NCBI RefSeq assembly: GCF_000427425.1
Contig: NZ_KE386494.1
Coordinates: forward strand, 990,524-1,054,523
Reading direction: 5' to 3'
Length of the DNA: 64,000 bases
Source: Caldanaerobius polysaccharolyticus DSM 13641
GTDB lineage: Bacteria > Bacillota > Thermoanaerobacteria > Thermoanaerobacterales > Caldanaerobiaceae
Shown: positions 16,846 to 26,051 of the stretch, one piece after another
Numbering within the stretch: the first letter of the stretch is position 1
Layout: each line of letters begins with the position of its first letter
Notes under the pieces: generated by a model
Told to the model about the DNA's origin: nothing
The model's database searches: none
Seen by the model: the letters and a program-made list of their open reading frames with translations, nothing else
Made by a program: the position numbers and the translations under genes

Positions 16846-17595
16846 CTATGCCATGGTCCAGCCGCCATCTACCGGAAGGGCCACGCCTGTTATATATGAA
16901 GACATATCCGAAGCCAAAAAGAGGGCTGCATGGGCCACATCTACGGGCTGTGCGAACCTCTTTAATGGTATGGGTGCCAGGAACATCTCCCTTATTTCCT
17001 TATTTTCCAGCACCTCTCTGGTCATGCCTGTCTCTCCAGTGCCAGGGCATATGCAATTGGCTCTTATGTTGTCTTTGGCGTGATCTACAGCTATCGCTTT
17101 GGTCAACGACAGCACACCGCCTTTGGATGCTGCATACGCTACAGCATCAGGAAATCCTATTAAGCCTGCGGCCGATGCAGTGTTTATAATTACCCCACCG
17201 CCGTTTTTCTTCAAATACGGAATAGCATATTTGCACCCTAGGAATACTCCTTTGAGGTTGATATTGATCACCTTATCCCAATCTTCTGACGCCAACGCTT
17301 CTGCATTGCCCGGTATGTATATACCTGCATTGTTAAATATAATGTCCAGTTTACCAAAAGCCTTAATTGCTTCGTCTACAAACCTCTTGACATCCTCTTC
17401 CTTTGATACATCGGCTTTCACGAAGATAGCCTCTCCATTGCCAGCCTTTATATCATCGACGGTTTTTTGCCCGCTCTCGCTGTTGTAGTCTACTGCAACG
17501 ATTTTTGCTCCTTCTCGAGCAAACAGCAGTGATGTCTCTCTGCCAAATCCGGAACCTGCGCCTGTTACTATGGCGACTTTGTCTTTTAAAAGCAT
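16846..17595 (-). CDS. SDR-family NAD(P)-dependent oxidoreductase
   Basis: Classical short-chain dehydrogenase of 249 residues. The Rossmann motif TGAGSGFG (11-18), NNAG (about 88-91), catalytic Ser in NTASAAG, and YAASK (Tyr and Lys) are present, and the C-terminus GGWTMA is common in the glucose 1-dehydrogenase/3-oxoacyl-ACP reductase-like group. An acidic residue after beta-2 (VAVDYN) suggests a preference for NAD(H); this is inference. The substrate is unknown. Monocistronic as it stands, with AGGAGG before the ATG; the IS element lies just downstream. Confidence 0.9.
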   Translation of the reverse strand: MLLKDKVAIVTGAGSGFGRETSLLFAREGAKIVAVDYNSESGQKTVDDIKAGNGEAIFVKADVSKEEDVKRFVDEAIKAFGKLDIIFNNAGIYIPGNAEALASEDWDKVININLKGVFLGCKYAIPYLKKNGGGVIINTASAAGLIGFPDAVAYAASKGGVLSLTKAIAVDHAKDNIRANCICPGTGETGMTREVLENKEIREMFLAPIPLKRFAQPVDVAHAALFLASDMSSYITGVALPVDGGWTMA

Positions 17596-18313
17596 ATTAA
17601 AACCTCCTATCTGATTTAAATTTTGCCTTCATTTGCTATTATTATATCATGATTACAACTTATACCCAACGTAACTCAAAGAGGAAAAATAGTTGCTTCA
17701 AACCTTGTTAATACCTCCATTGAAATAGTATGGATTTTTTTGTATAATGTGGATAAAGATTGGAGGTGATAAAATAAAAACAGGAAATATACAAATATTT
17801 AAATTATGCACCTTTTATTCGTCGCTTGTGTAATCTATCACTGTTCCCGTTCAAAAATATTATAGCGATACTGTTACTGATATTACATCGATTAGTTTAT
17901 CAAACTGCCATCAACTACCCTCTACCAGTTTGGAATACATTAACTTCTTTCCAAGATACTCTCATGCAGTATTAAAGTATTGTCATACAGTATTGAATGC
18001 TACAGTAAATGAGTAAAAAATTATATATTTAAAGGAATTTAGATTAATGATTTTGATCAGTATATTGTTAAGAATGACTCACTTCGTAGGTAGACAAAAG
18101 ACATTTTTGGGCTGATTTCACATCGTATACGTTGTAAAAAATTAATAGATAAAATACTGTTTCTTCTTATTTCACTAACGCATTTATACATAGTAATGGG
18201 AACAAGTTCGTATTACCGATTTGACAAAGGTTTAATGAAAGCACAAGCAGTAATATTTTACCATGATTTTTTCATCTACAATAATAAATTTTTATGATTG
18301 GGGGAAAATGTAT
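17596..18313. other. AT-rich stretch without an intact gene
   Basis: About 700 bases with stop codons in all frames. The only clear signals are a good promoter at 17720-17748 and a GGAGGTGAT at 17762-17770. The latter leads into a short frame of about 20 codons (AAAATAAAAACAGG...GTGTAA) that lacks a proper start in phase, so it looks like the decayed 5' end of a gene. Nothing else is recognisable. Confidence 0.5.
17720..17748 (+). promoter_or_regulatory. Near-consensus promoter
   Basis: TTGAAA (17720-17725), 17-base spacer, TATAAT (17743-17748), with a ribosome site GGAGGTGAT 14 bases further on. No intact gene follows directly; transcription could reach the amidase remnant at 18.3 kb. Confidence 0.65.
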
Positions 18314-18938
18314 ATGTTAAAATTAAAATTGTTTTTATCATTTCTGCTCTTGTTTATATTTTGTTTAAATTTTAATACGTATGCATCTGTTTTTGATAGA
18401 TCCGCTGCTATTTCTTATGCTGAAAAATATGTCTACTCATATAATCCAAATTACCCTTCATTTAGTAGTGATTGTGCAAATTACGTATCGCAATGTTTAC
18501 ATGCTGGTGGTATTCCAATGTCAACGAAGCTTAATAATGAATGGTACTGTATGTATATAGGTGGCTCACAAATATGGAATTATTCGCATAGTTGGACGGT
18601 TGCTGAAGATCTTTATAACTGGTTAGAAAATAGCAATATAGGAAGTTGGATAGATGTATATGATTATGACATATATACAGCTTCAATACCAGAGCCTACA
18701 GATTCAAATTATAAATTATGGCCAGCGGATGTAATATTCTATGACTGGGATAGTAACGGCATAATTAATCATTCAAGTATTGTTGTTGGTTCTGGAACAG
18801 ATAGATCCCGATTCAGGCAAAACTGGAATATTAGTAAATCAACATACATCTGATCGCAAACATGCTATTTGGACATTAAGACCATATAATTCTAGGTGGC
18901 CTACTACAACTATTTATGCCGAAAGAATTAATTATTAA
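18314..18938 (+). pseudogene. Secreted putative amidase (Amidase_6), frameshifted near the 3' end
   Basis: An N-terminal signal peptide (MLKLKLFLSFLLLF..., cleavage near NTYAS) is followed by a domain like the putative amidase domain PF12671: the Cys of SSDCANYVSQCLHAGG and the His of INHSSIVVG are probable catalytic residues of this papain-like group. After VVGSGTD the first frame ends at 18851-18853, but the adjacent frame continues with DPDSGKTGILVNQHTSDRKHAIW and LRPYN to a TAA at 18936-18938, which is the normal family C-terminus. One frameshift near 18805-18812 therefore breaks the gene, or the sequence has an indel error. I start at the ATG at 18314, nine bases after GGGGG. AT-rich relative to neighbours. 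Confidence 0.75.
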
Positions 18939-18957
18939 AAAAGGGGGACGGATCAAG

Positions 18958-19533
18958 ATGACAAAAATAAGAAAAACACTTTTATTTTTAATTTTAATAA
19001 CTATAATAATATCAGCAACTGCCATATATGTTAATAAAGCATCTGCAAACACTGCTGATAATATAACACAAATTGAAAAAGCTAAAATTGAAAAAACTAT
19101 ACGATTAAGTATCGATTTGGAACAAAAAGGATTTGTCGTACATCAAAAAAATACATCAAATAATTTGTTTACTCTAGACGAAAAAAACAATGTCAAAAAA
19201 GAAATCTTGGAGAAATGTAAAAATGTCTTTAGTAATAAGAAACAACTATTATCAAAAAGGCTAGGTCAATTATCAGGAATAGTCGATATGCAAAATGATA
19301 AGTTTATAGTATTAGACGGAGGAGCAAGATGGGTAAAAATTAATGATATAACCATTAATGGTGATAATGCTACAGTAATAGCAGAAGTAAGATTTTGGTC
19401 AAAGTTTATAGAAGATGGCAAAGTATATACGCCAGAAAATACAATGAAATTAACATATATATTAAATAAAGAAGGAGACTTATGGAAGATCGTAGAATAT
19501 GATGGCGATTTTTTACCTGATGATGAACCATGA
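18958..19533 (+). CDS. Exported protein of unknown function
   Basis: A 191-residue protein with an N-terminal hydrophobic signal (KTLLFLILITIIISATAIY) and a probable cleavage site after ASA. The mature part is lysine-rich and ends with strands resembling a small SnoaL/NTF2-like lumicin fold (DNATVIAEVRFWSKF...NKEGDLWKIVEYDGDF), a pattern common in exported proteins that accompany amidase_6 proteins. I do not recognise the family. The ATG at 18958 has AAGGGGGA upstream; it follows the amidase remnant by 19 bases and likely shares its transcript. Confidence 0.65.
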   Translation: MTKIRKTLLFLILITIIISATAIYVNKASANTADNITQIEKAKIEKTIRLSIDLEQKGFVVHQKNTSNNLFTLDEKNNVKKEILEKCKNVFSNKKQLLSKRLGQLSGIVDMQNDKFIVLDGGARWVKINDITINGDNATVIAEVRFWSKFIEDGKVYTPENTMKLTYILNKEGDLWKIVEYDGDFLPDDEP

Positions 19534-19949
19534 TAAGAATTGCAAAAGTTATTGAAAAAACAATTATTATGAATAGAGGGCTCAAAATGGTTAAAAAGGA
19601 AAATTTAATTGTTTTTATTGTAGTTTTAATATTGATATCCTTTCTGCTGTTTACCTTTTTCTACCCAGGAATTAACGCAGTAGCAAAAAAGGTATCCATA
19701 ATTTATGGCGAGCGCAATCCGCAAATCGTAAGAATAATAAAAACAACCGATGACGCTACCAGAATGCCTATGTATATAGTCACATTGAAGGGAAACTTTT
19801 GTAAAGGCAACGTAAAAGCACCCAACCTTATATTCTCAATGACAGCATTTGGATTAAAAAAACAGGTCTGGAGTATAAGGTTATATAATGCCCAAAGCAA
19901 AAACAATATAATAGAAGAAAATAAGAATTTATATTTTAATCCATTTTAA
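19530..19949 (+). CDS. Small single-pass membrane protein of unknown function
   Basis: A 139-residue protein with one membrane helix (LIVFIVVLILISFLLFTFFY) and an extracytoplasmic tail; no family recognised. The ATG at 19530 overlaps the previous stop (ATGA). A later ATG at 19587 with AGAGGG upstream would start just before the membrane helix and may be the real start. It ends the three-gene AT-rich island at a strong terminator. Confidence 0.6.
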   Translation: MIRIAKVIEKTIIMNRGLKMVKKENLIVFIVVLILISFLLFTFFYPGINAVAKKVSIIYGERNPQIVRIIKTTDDATRMPMYIVTLKGNFCKGNVKAPNLIFSMTAFGLKKQVWSIRLYNAQSKNNIIEENKNLYFNPF

Positions 19950-19998
19950 AAGGCTGTAAGGGGTTTTAGTTTAATCAATAAACCCCTTACAGCCTTTT
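19948..19998. terminator. Strong bidirectional terminator
   Basis: A 19-bp perfect inverted repeat (arms 19948-19966 and 19980-19998) with a 13-base loop, flanked by A and T runs. It ends the plus-strand island and the minus-strand nitroreductase gene. Confidence 0.9.
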
Positions 19999-20014
19999 AA
20001 TACCATACCGGAAA

Positions 20015-20515
20015 TCAGTACCTCTCCCAGTGGATGACCTCGTCAAGGGACCTCTTCTGCGGCATACGAGGTTCTGCAGCAGGATAGCCCATGGGGATTA
20101 TGGATATCATCCTGAGATTTTCAGGTATCCCCAGGTATTTGTTTATGGCCTGCTCATAAGTCCTATCGTAGCCTGCCACCCAGCACGTCCCTATACCGTA
20201 CGCCTTTGCGGCTATTATTATATTTTCCGTGGCCGCCGCTCCATCTTCCAGGTGGTGGTTGTTGTCTTTCTCGCAGTACACTATTATACAGGCAGCAGCG
20301 TCCTTTATGAACTTGCCGTAAGTGGCTTGCTCAGATATATACCTTAAGGCATCCTTATCAGTAATGACCACGAAATGCCACGGTTGACCGTTTCTCCCCG
20401 ATGGGGCCAGCCTGCCGCAGTCTACTATATCCTCCAACACCTCTTTGGGTATTGGCTTATCTATAAAAGCCCTTACGCTCCTCCTGGTCTTCAAAAGCTC
20501 AATAAATTCTTTCAT
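20015..20515 (-). CDS. Nitroreductase-family FMN oxidoreductase
   Basis: A 166-residue flavoprotein of the nitroreductase fold. The N-terminal KTRRSVRAF, the LAPSGRNGQPWHFVV flavin-binding segment and the GIGTCWVAGYD segment are typical. It probably uses NAD(P)H to reduce nitro or quinone compounds; the physiological substrate is unknown. AGGAGGTGAT precedes the ATG at 20515, so I reject the GTG at 20524 inside the ribosome site. Single gene ending at the bidirectional terminator. Confidence 0.9.
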   Translation of the reverse strand: MKEFIELLKTRRSVRAFIDKPIPKEVLEDIVDCGRLAPSGRNGQPWHFVVITDKDALRYISEQATYGKFIKDAAACIIVYCEKDNNHHLEDGAAATENIIIAAKAYGIGTCWVAGYDRTYEQAINKYLGIPENLRMISIIPMGYPAAEPRMPQKRSLDEVIHWERY

Positions 20516-20564
20516 AAATATCACCTCCTAGAATATTATATCACCGTTACATTTTATATCCAAA

Positions 20565-21035
20565 TCAGCACAAGCTGGGAAAACCCAGCTGCCTTAAAGC
20601 CTCGTACACGATGATAGCTACAGAATTAGATAGGTTTAAGGACCTATCCGGTATTTTTTCGCTCATGGGTATCCTTATAGCGTCTTGCTCACGCTGCTGT
20701 ATAAGCCACCGAGGCAATCCTGCCGATTCCTTGCCAAACAGGATAAATGAATCCTCCTCATATCGAACATCTGTATAATACTTTTTCCCTTTGGTTGTTG
20801 CAAGATACAGCTTTTTATCTCCGTACTGCTCTAAAAATTTATCAAGGCTGTCGTGAACGGTAAGGTCCAGGTACGGCCAGTAATCCAGTCCCGCCCTTTT
20901 TATGCGCTTCTCGTCCAGTATAAAACCAAAGGGCCTAACCAGGTGCAGCCTGCTGCCCGTAAGCACACACGTCCTGGCTATATTCCCTGTATTTTGGGGT
21001 ATCTCGGGCTCTACCAAAACTACGTTTAGCGGCAT
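20565..21035 (-). CDS. trmL: tRNA (cytidine(34)/uridine(34)-2'-O)-methyltransferase
   Basis: SPOUT-class methyltransferase that 2'-O-methylates the wobble base of certain tRNA-Leu species. Length (156 aa) and motifs fit TrmL: EPEIPQNTGNIARTC near the N-terminus, FGKESAGLP in the middle and the knot segment IPDRSLNLSNSVAIIVYEALRQ. The start at 21035 has AGAGGTG upstream; the GTG at 21044 is part of that ribosome site. It follows the Uma2 gene by 11 bases. Confidence 0.93.
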   Translation of the reverse strand: MPLNVVLVEPEIPQNTGNIARTCVLTGSRLHLVRPFGFILDEKRIKRAGLDYWPYLDLTVHDSLDKFLEQYGDKKLYLATTKGKKYYTDVRYEEDSFILFGKESAGLPRWLIQQREQDAIRIPMSEKIPDRSLNLSNSVAIIVYEALRQLGFPSLC

Positions 21036-21046
21036 GTCCTTCACCT

Positions 21047-21616
21047 CTAATACAAAAATACGCTTTTTAAATCGATTTCCAGATCCTCAAATATACTTAC
21101 TTTTATCTTATCTTCTTCTGAGTAGGTGTGGGGCCGCCCATACCTGCCATCTTCCAGAAGAAAAACCATTACTACTCTTTGGTCGGGTTCTACAATCCAG
21201 TACTCTTTAACCCCGGCAGCTTCATACATATTGAATTTCTGGATCTTATCCTTTCTGGCAGTAGCAGGAGAAGTAATTTCTATGATTAACGTAGGAACAC
21301 CATAAAAGCCTGTACCTTTCAACCTTTTTTTATCGCATATCACAACGATATCTGGTTGCACCACATTTTTAGTATCTTCATCTTTCTCGCCTTCACAAGG
21401 GATTCGCAAATCAAAAGGGGCAGCAAAAACCTCACAAGGCTTATCCTTAAGATAGCTTCCAAACTGGACCATCAGCTCCCTGGATACCGCCTGATGCTGC
21501 CACGAAGGCGCTGCCAGCATATACGGAACACCGTCTATAATCTCCCATCTTTCATCCTCAGGCCATGTTAGATAATCTGCGTAAGTGTATTTTTTCTTTA
21601 AATCGGGTATAGGCAT
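21047..21616 (-). CDS. Uma2 family endonuclease-like protein (DUF820)
   Basis: A 189-residue protein of the Uma2/DUF820 group with a PD-(D/E)xK-like core: VVQPDIVVICD and LIIEITSPATARKDK supply the D...ExK pattern, with YEAAGVKEYWIVEPDQR after it. These proteins are abundant in cyanobacteria and occasional in Clostridia; their role is unknown and nuclease activity is inferred from fold. It probably shares an operon with trmL. Confidence 0.88.
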   Translation of the reverse strand: MPIPDLKKKYTYADYLTWPEDERWEIIDGVPYMLAAPSWQHQAVSRELMVQFGSYLKDKPCEVFAAPFDLRIPCEGEKDEDTKNVVQPDIVVICDKKRLKGTGFYGVPTLIIEITSPATARKDKIQKFNMYEAAGVKEYWIVEPDQRVVMVFLLEDGRYGRPHTYSEEDKIKVSIFEDLEIDLKSVFLY

Positions 21617-21769
21617 ACAAAATCACTCCTGCATTTATTATACAAAATGTGAGCTCAATATAAAAGCGCCTATAAGATTTAAAAATCCCCCCTTGTATAA
21701 GAAGCGTTTTTCGCATAATATATTTATATATCAAAAACTTTTGGCGATAAAAATAAGGGGTGTAAACGC

Positions 21770-23524
21770 ATGGAGTATTTAATCAGGCTGACCAGGTACG
21801 CCAGGCCTTTCTGGAAATACCTCTTAATTGCGGCTATAAGCACGATATCCATTACAGGTCTAAACCTTCTGGGGCCTTGGCTTATCAGAAACCTCATAGG
21901 GGTTTTAACCAATGTAAAGCAGTACCCCCATCCCAGGGCGTACATAATAAATCTTTCTATTATCCTCGTCCTCTCCTACGTGGCCAGGACGGTTTTCCAG
22001 TTCCTGAGCAGCTACCTTTCCCATTACGCCGCGTGGAACCTGGTAGCCCACATGAGGATACTGGTATACGACAAATTGCAGCAATTATCCCTGAGGTACT
22101 ACCACGACAAGCAGACAGGCCAGCTTATGTCAAGGGTTACTAATGACACAGCCACCTTTGAAACCCTCATAGCCCATGCGCTGCCAGATCTGTTTACCAA
22201 TGCCTTAATACTATTAGGGGTGGCTATTATACTGTTCATCATAAACCCCACTCTGGCGTTTCTGTCTCTGATACCTATACCTTTTCTGATATACAGTGGT
22301 ACTGTGTTCACAAAGCACATCCTGCCCAGTTTCAGGTACGCCCAGAGAGCACTGGCGGACTTAAACGCTGACCTGCAAGACAATATATCGGGGATACGGG
22401 AGATCCAGGCCTTTAACCAGCAGCAAAGGGAAATGGAGAAAATAACAAATAGCGCATACAGGCACGCCTCAGCGCTTATAGGCGCTCTCAAGTTAAGCGC
22501 TATTTTTCACCCCACTGTAAACTTTTTCAGCTCTATAGGAACGGTCATCGTGGTCGCTTTAGGCGGCGTGATGGTATTAGACGGCCGTCTGCCTGTTGAA
22601 GACATAGTAGGGTTCATTCTGTACCTGAGCATGTTCTACCAGCCCATAACAGCGCTGGGCCAGGTATTGGAAAACCTGCAGCAGGCGCTGGCTGGTGCAG
22701 AAAGGGTTTTTGAAATCTTGGATACCCAGCCGGACGTCAAAGAAAAAGCACACCCTGTGGTGCTCAAGGACGTAAAGGGCAAAATAACCTTTGAAAAGGT
22801 CAATTTTTCATACAACCCGGGAGTTCCTGTGCTGAAGGATATATCCTTTACTGTACAGCCAGGGCAGATGGTGGCTTTTGTAGGACCTACAGGGGTAGGC
22901 AAGACCACCATCATGAGCCTTATAAACCGGTTTTACGATGTGGACTCGGGAACCATTAAAATCGACGATGTAGATATAAGGGACGTATCCTTAAGGTCAT
23001 TAAGGGACAACATAAGTATGGTTCTGCAAGACGTTTTTCTTTTTAATGGCACCATCGCCGATAACATAGCCTACGGCAGCGAAAACGCCACCATGGAAGA
23101 CATAATAAATGCCGCTAAAATAGCTTGTGCCCATGATTTCATCACAAAACTTCCCGATGGGTATAACACGTATATAGGCGAAAGGGGCATAAAGCTCTCA
23201 GGGGGTCAGAAACAGAGGCTGTCCATAGCGCGGGCTGTGTTGAAGAACTCTCCTATATTAATCCTCGATGAAGCCACATCATCGGTAGATACCGAAACCG
23301 AAAGGGAGATACAAAACGCCATAAACAATCTAGCGGGAAGCAGGACCATACTCATAATAGCCCACCGCCTGTCCACTGTGAAAAAAGCTGACAACATCAT
23401 CGTTCTTCACGATGGCGAAATCGTCGAGATGGGAAATCACCAGGAGCTTTTAAAGCGCAAAGGGCTTTACTATTACCTGTGTTCCATGCAATTTATGCAC
23501 CATAATGACACAAAATTGGCGTAA
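21770..23524 (+). CDS. ABC exporter half-transporter (MsbA/LmrA-like)
   Basis: A 584-residue fused membrane/ATPase half-transporter that should dimerise. About six membrane helices occupy residues 20-310; the nucleotide-binding domain (about 335-575) has Walker A GPTGVGKTT, signature LSGGQKQR, Walker B LILDEATSSVD and the H-loop IAHRLSTVKK. It resembles multidrug and lipid exporters of Firmicutes; the substrate is unknown. It stands alone, and GGGGTG precedes the ATG. Confidence 0.92.
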   Translation: MEYLIRLTRYARPFWKYLLIAAISTISITGLNLLGPWLIRNLIGVLTNVKQYPHPRAYIINLSIILVLSYVARTVFQFLSSYLSHYAAWNLVAHMRILVYDKLQQLSLRYYHDKQTGQLMSRVTNDTATFETLIAHALPDLFTNALILLGVAIILFIINPTLAFLSLIPIPFLIYSGTVFTKHILPSFRYAQRALADLNADLQDNISGIREIQAFNQQQREMEKITNSAYRHASALIGALKLSAIFHPTVNFFSSIGTVIVVALGGVMVLDGRLPVEDIVGFILYLSMFYQPITALGQVLENLQQALAGAERVFEILDTQPDVKEKAHPVVLKDVKGKITFEKVNFSYNPGVPVLKDISFTVQPGQMVAFVGPTGVGKTTIMSLINRFYDVDSGTIKIDDVDIRDVSLRSLRDNISMVLQDVFLFNGTIADNIAYGSENATMEDIINAAKIACAHDFITKLPDGYNTYIGERGIKLSGGQKQRLSIARAVLKNSPILILDEATSSVDTETEREIQNAINNLAGSRTILIIAHRLSTVKKADNIIVLHDGEIVEMGNHQELLKRKGLYYYLCSMQFMHHNDTKLA

Positions 23525-23590
23525 AATTTTGTTGAAAATTGTATTGAATAATAAAATCAAATGATATAAAATAAGAATGGTGTAATATCT

Positions 23591-24418
23591 ATGGGTAAAT
23601 TGTATGAGATATTAAAACCCCTGAGCAACAACGTGGTCGTCGCTGAAAAAGGCGACGATATCTATGTGCTTTTAGGCAAAGGAATAGGTTTCGGCAAAAA
23701 AAAGGGTGACGTGATAACCGAAGAAAAAAAGATTGAAGAAAGGTACATCAAGATTGACCCTCTGGAAAAAAACAACTACAGAAAAGTGCTGCAGGATATA
23801 AAAGAGGAAGTATTGGCGGTTTCCGAAGAGATCATAGCCATGGCAGAAAGCGTATTGGGTGAGAGCCTCAATTCCCATATCCACGTGGGTTTGGCCGATC
23901 ACATAGATTTTGCTATAAAGCGCGTAAATGAAGGCATTGAAATCGTCAACCCGTTCATGTACGAGATCCAGGTCATGTACCCTAAAGAATACCAGATCGC
24001 TCAAAGGGGTTTATCGCTGATAAAGGAAAGGCTGAATGTAGAGTTACCCGAAAGCGAAATAGGGTTTATAGCCCTTCACATACACTCAGCAAGGGTCAAT
24101 CAAGATGTATCCGAAAGCCTTAAGCGCACCAGATTGATAAAAGACATCACCGATAAAATACGGGAACTGTTGCACGTAGACATGGACAAAAAGTCGATGG
24201 AGATGTCAAGGCTGATATCTCACCTCAGGTACTCCATAGACCGAATAGAAGCCGGCAAGCCTTTGGAAAACGTGCTGCTGCCATCGGTAAAGCGACAATT
24301 AAAGAGAGAATTCAAAATAGCGCAGCGCATATGCGAATACATCTCTGAAAAGTTGGGCAAAGAGGTCCCCGAAGAGGAAGTGGGTTATCTGGCACTCCAC
24401 ATACGCAGGCTTATATAA
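23591..24418 (+). CDS. glcT: BglG/GlcT-family transcription antiterminator
   Basis: RNA-binding antiterminator with an N-terminal CAT domain (1-55) and two PTS-regulation domains. Likely phospho-histidines are H104 and H163 in PRD1 and H211 and H270 in PRD2, the usual four sites through which HPr and the glucose EIIB control activity. Directly downstream lies a GlcT-type RNA target and terminator followed by ptsG, which fixes the assignment to glucose regulation. Length 275 aa is normal. Confidence 0.92.
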   Translation: MGKLYEILKPLSNNVVVAEKGDDIYVLLGKGIGFGKKKGDVITEEKKIEERYIKIDPLEKNNYRKVLQDIKEEVLAVSEEIIAMAESVLGESLNSHIHVGLADHIDFAIKRVNEGIEIVNPFMYEIQVMYPKEYQIAQRGLSLIKERLNVELPESEIGFIALHIHSARVNQDVSESLKRTRLIKDITDKIRELLHVDMDKKSMEMSRLISHLRYSIDRIEAGKPLENVLLPSVKRQLKREFKIAQRICEYISEKLGKEVPEEEVGYLALHIRRLI

Positions 24419-24430
24419 GAATAAGAGCAT

Positions 24431-24463
24431 AAGGCGTGTTACTGATTCGATCAGGCATGAGCC
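24431..24463 (+). promoter_or_regulatory. GlcT-type ribonucleic antiterminator (RAT)
   Basis: The segment GTGTTACTGATTCGATCAGG (24436-24455) and its flanks match the RAT of Bacillus ptsG as I remember it. It overlaps the 5' arm of the terminator at 24453-24511, so binding of GlcT and formation of the terminator would exclude each other. Confidence 0.88.
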
Positions 24464-24511
24464 TTATTGAATGTCTTTGTGACATTTAATAGGTTCATGC
24501 CTTTTATTTTT
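24453..24511 (+). terminator. ptsG leader terminator, controlled by GlcT
   Basis: Long inverted repeat, AGGCATGA...GAATGTC against GACATTT...TCATGCCT, followed by TTTTATTTTT and then the ptsG start 48 bases on. Regulatory, not a gene-end terminator. Confidence 0.88.
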
Positions 24512-24558
24512 GAAATTTTAACACACACTATTTTATAATTAAGGAGGTTGAAACACAC

Positions 24559-26031
24559 ATGTCAAGAAAAAATCTCTTTAAGACATTGCAGAGGATAGGA
24601 AAAGCCATCATGACTCCTGTTTCCGTTCTGCCAGCAGCGGGTATACTGGTGGCACTGGGCAGGTGGCTCATGCAAAACCATGGACTTTTAAACGCTATAG
24701 GCCAGGTCATGAACAATGGTGGCCTCGCGGTATTCGCAAACCTCTCGCTGATATTCGCCATCGGCGTAGCCATAGGGTTTACAGGCAACATCGGCGTCGC
24801 CGCATTGGCTTCAGCGGTAGGCTATGAAGTAATGGTAAACGTGCTGGACGTCATGGGTAAATTGCTAAACATCAAAGCAAAGGGCATACCAAATATAGAC
24901 ACAGGTGTATTTGGCGGCATAATAATCGGGCTACTCGCCGCAAAGATGTACGACAGGTTCCACGATACAAAGCTGCCTCCATACCTTGGATTTTTCGCCG
25001 GAAAAAGGCTTGTGCCCATCGTAACAGCAGCGGCTTCGCTGATAATAGGAGTGGCATTCGCCCTTATATGGCCGCCCATACAGATAGGCATAAATAAATT
25101 CGCGTCCTTTGCCACCACATCACCTATTGGATCAGCTATTTACGCTGCAGGGAAAAGGGCTTTGATCCCCGTAGGGTTGCACCATGTCTTCTATCCGCCC
25201 TTCCTGTACCAGTTCGGCAGCTTTAAAGACCCTGCTACAGGAGAAATACTCAGAGGCGAAACCGCCAGGTATTTCGCAGGAGACAGGACCGCAGGGTACT
25301 TCATGGCCAGCGAGTTTCCCATCATGCTCTTTGGCCTTCCTGCAGCTACCTTGGCGATGTACCTGGCTGCCCCAAAACAGAGGCGTAAGAGCATAGCAGG
25401 CGTCATGCTTACGGCAGCGATAACATCTATATTGACAGGCATTACAGAACCCATAGAATTTTCCTTTATATTTGTGGCACCGCTGCTGTACTTCTTCCAC
25501 GTAGGCGCTGCATTTGTATCAGGTCTGCTGACAAAAGCACTAAATATAAGGCTCGGGTACACATTTTCAGCCAGCTTGATAGACTACGTACTGGGCATAT
25601 CCAACGCCCAAAACGGCTGGAAGCTGTTTTTGATTGCAGGGCCTATAATGGCAGCCCTGTACTTCGCGGTGTTCTATTTCTCGATAAAGGCCTTTGATTT
25701 CAAAACCCCTGGCCGCGATATAGAGGAAGACGAGGAAGATAAAGGCGAAAGTGGAGCTACAGCTTCAACAGAGAACAACAGGTATGCAGATAAAGACACA
25801 AAAGCTGCAAAAATACTGGCTGCTCTGGGCGGAAAAGAGAACATCGATGCCATCGACGCCTGCATAACACGATTAAGGCTTACAGTAAATGATGTATCCA
25901 AAGTAGATAAAGCAGCTCTAAAACAGTTAGGTGTTGCGGGAATACTGGACGCTGGGGGCGGTAACCTGCAGGTGGTAGTTGGTACCGAAGCGGAAATGCT
26001 AAAAGATGAAATAGTAAAACTCATGAAGTAA
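24559..26031 (+). CDS. ptsG: PTS glucose-type permease, EIICB
   Basis: Membrane sugar permease that phosphorylates its sugar during uptake. The EIIC part (1-385) has about ten helices and the motif GLHHVFYPPF; after an acidic linker the EIIB domain carries the phospho-cysteine C435 in DACITRLRLTV. The EIIA domain is encoded separately in the next gene. Control by a GlcT-type RAT points to glucose; N-acetylglucosamine is the main alternative. GGAGG precedes the ATG. Confidence 0.9.
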   Translation: MSRKNLFKTLQRIGKAIMTPVSVLPAAGILVALGRWLMQNHGLLNAIGQVMNNGGLAVFANLSLIFAIGVAIGFTGNIGVAALASAVGYEVMVNVLDVMGKLLNIKAKGIPNIDTGVFGGIIIGLLAAKMYDRFHDTKLPPYLGFFAGKRLVPIVTAAASLIIGVAFALIWPPIQIGINKFASFATTSPIGSAIYAAGKRALIPVGLHHVFYPPFLYQFGSFKDPATGEILRGETARYFAGDRTAGYFMASEFPIMLFGLPAATLAMYLAAPKQRRKSIAGVMLTAAITSILTGITEPIEFSFIFVAPLLYFFHVGAAFVSGLLTKALNIRLGYTFSASLIDYVLGISNAQNGWKLFLIAGPIMAALYFAVFYFSIKAFDFKTPGRDIEEDEEDKGESGATASTENNRYADKDTKAAKILAALGGKENIDAIDACITRLRLTVNDVSKVDKAALKQLGVAGILDAGGGNLQVVVGTEAEMLKDEIVKLMK

Positions 26032-26051
26032 GTTGGGAAAGGAGTATGTTT

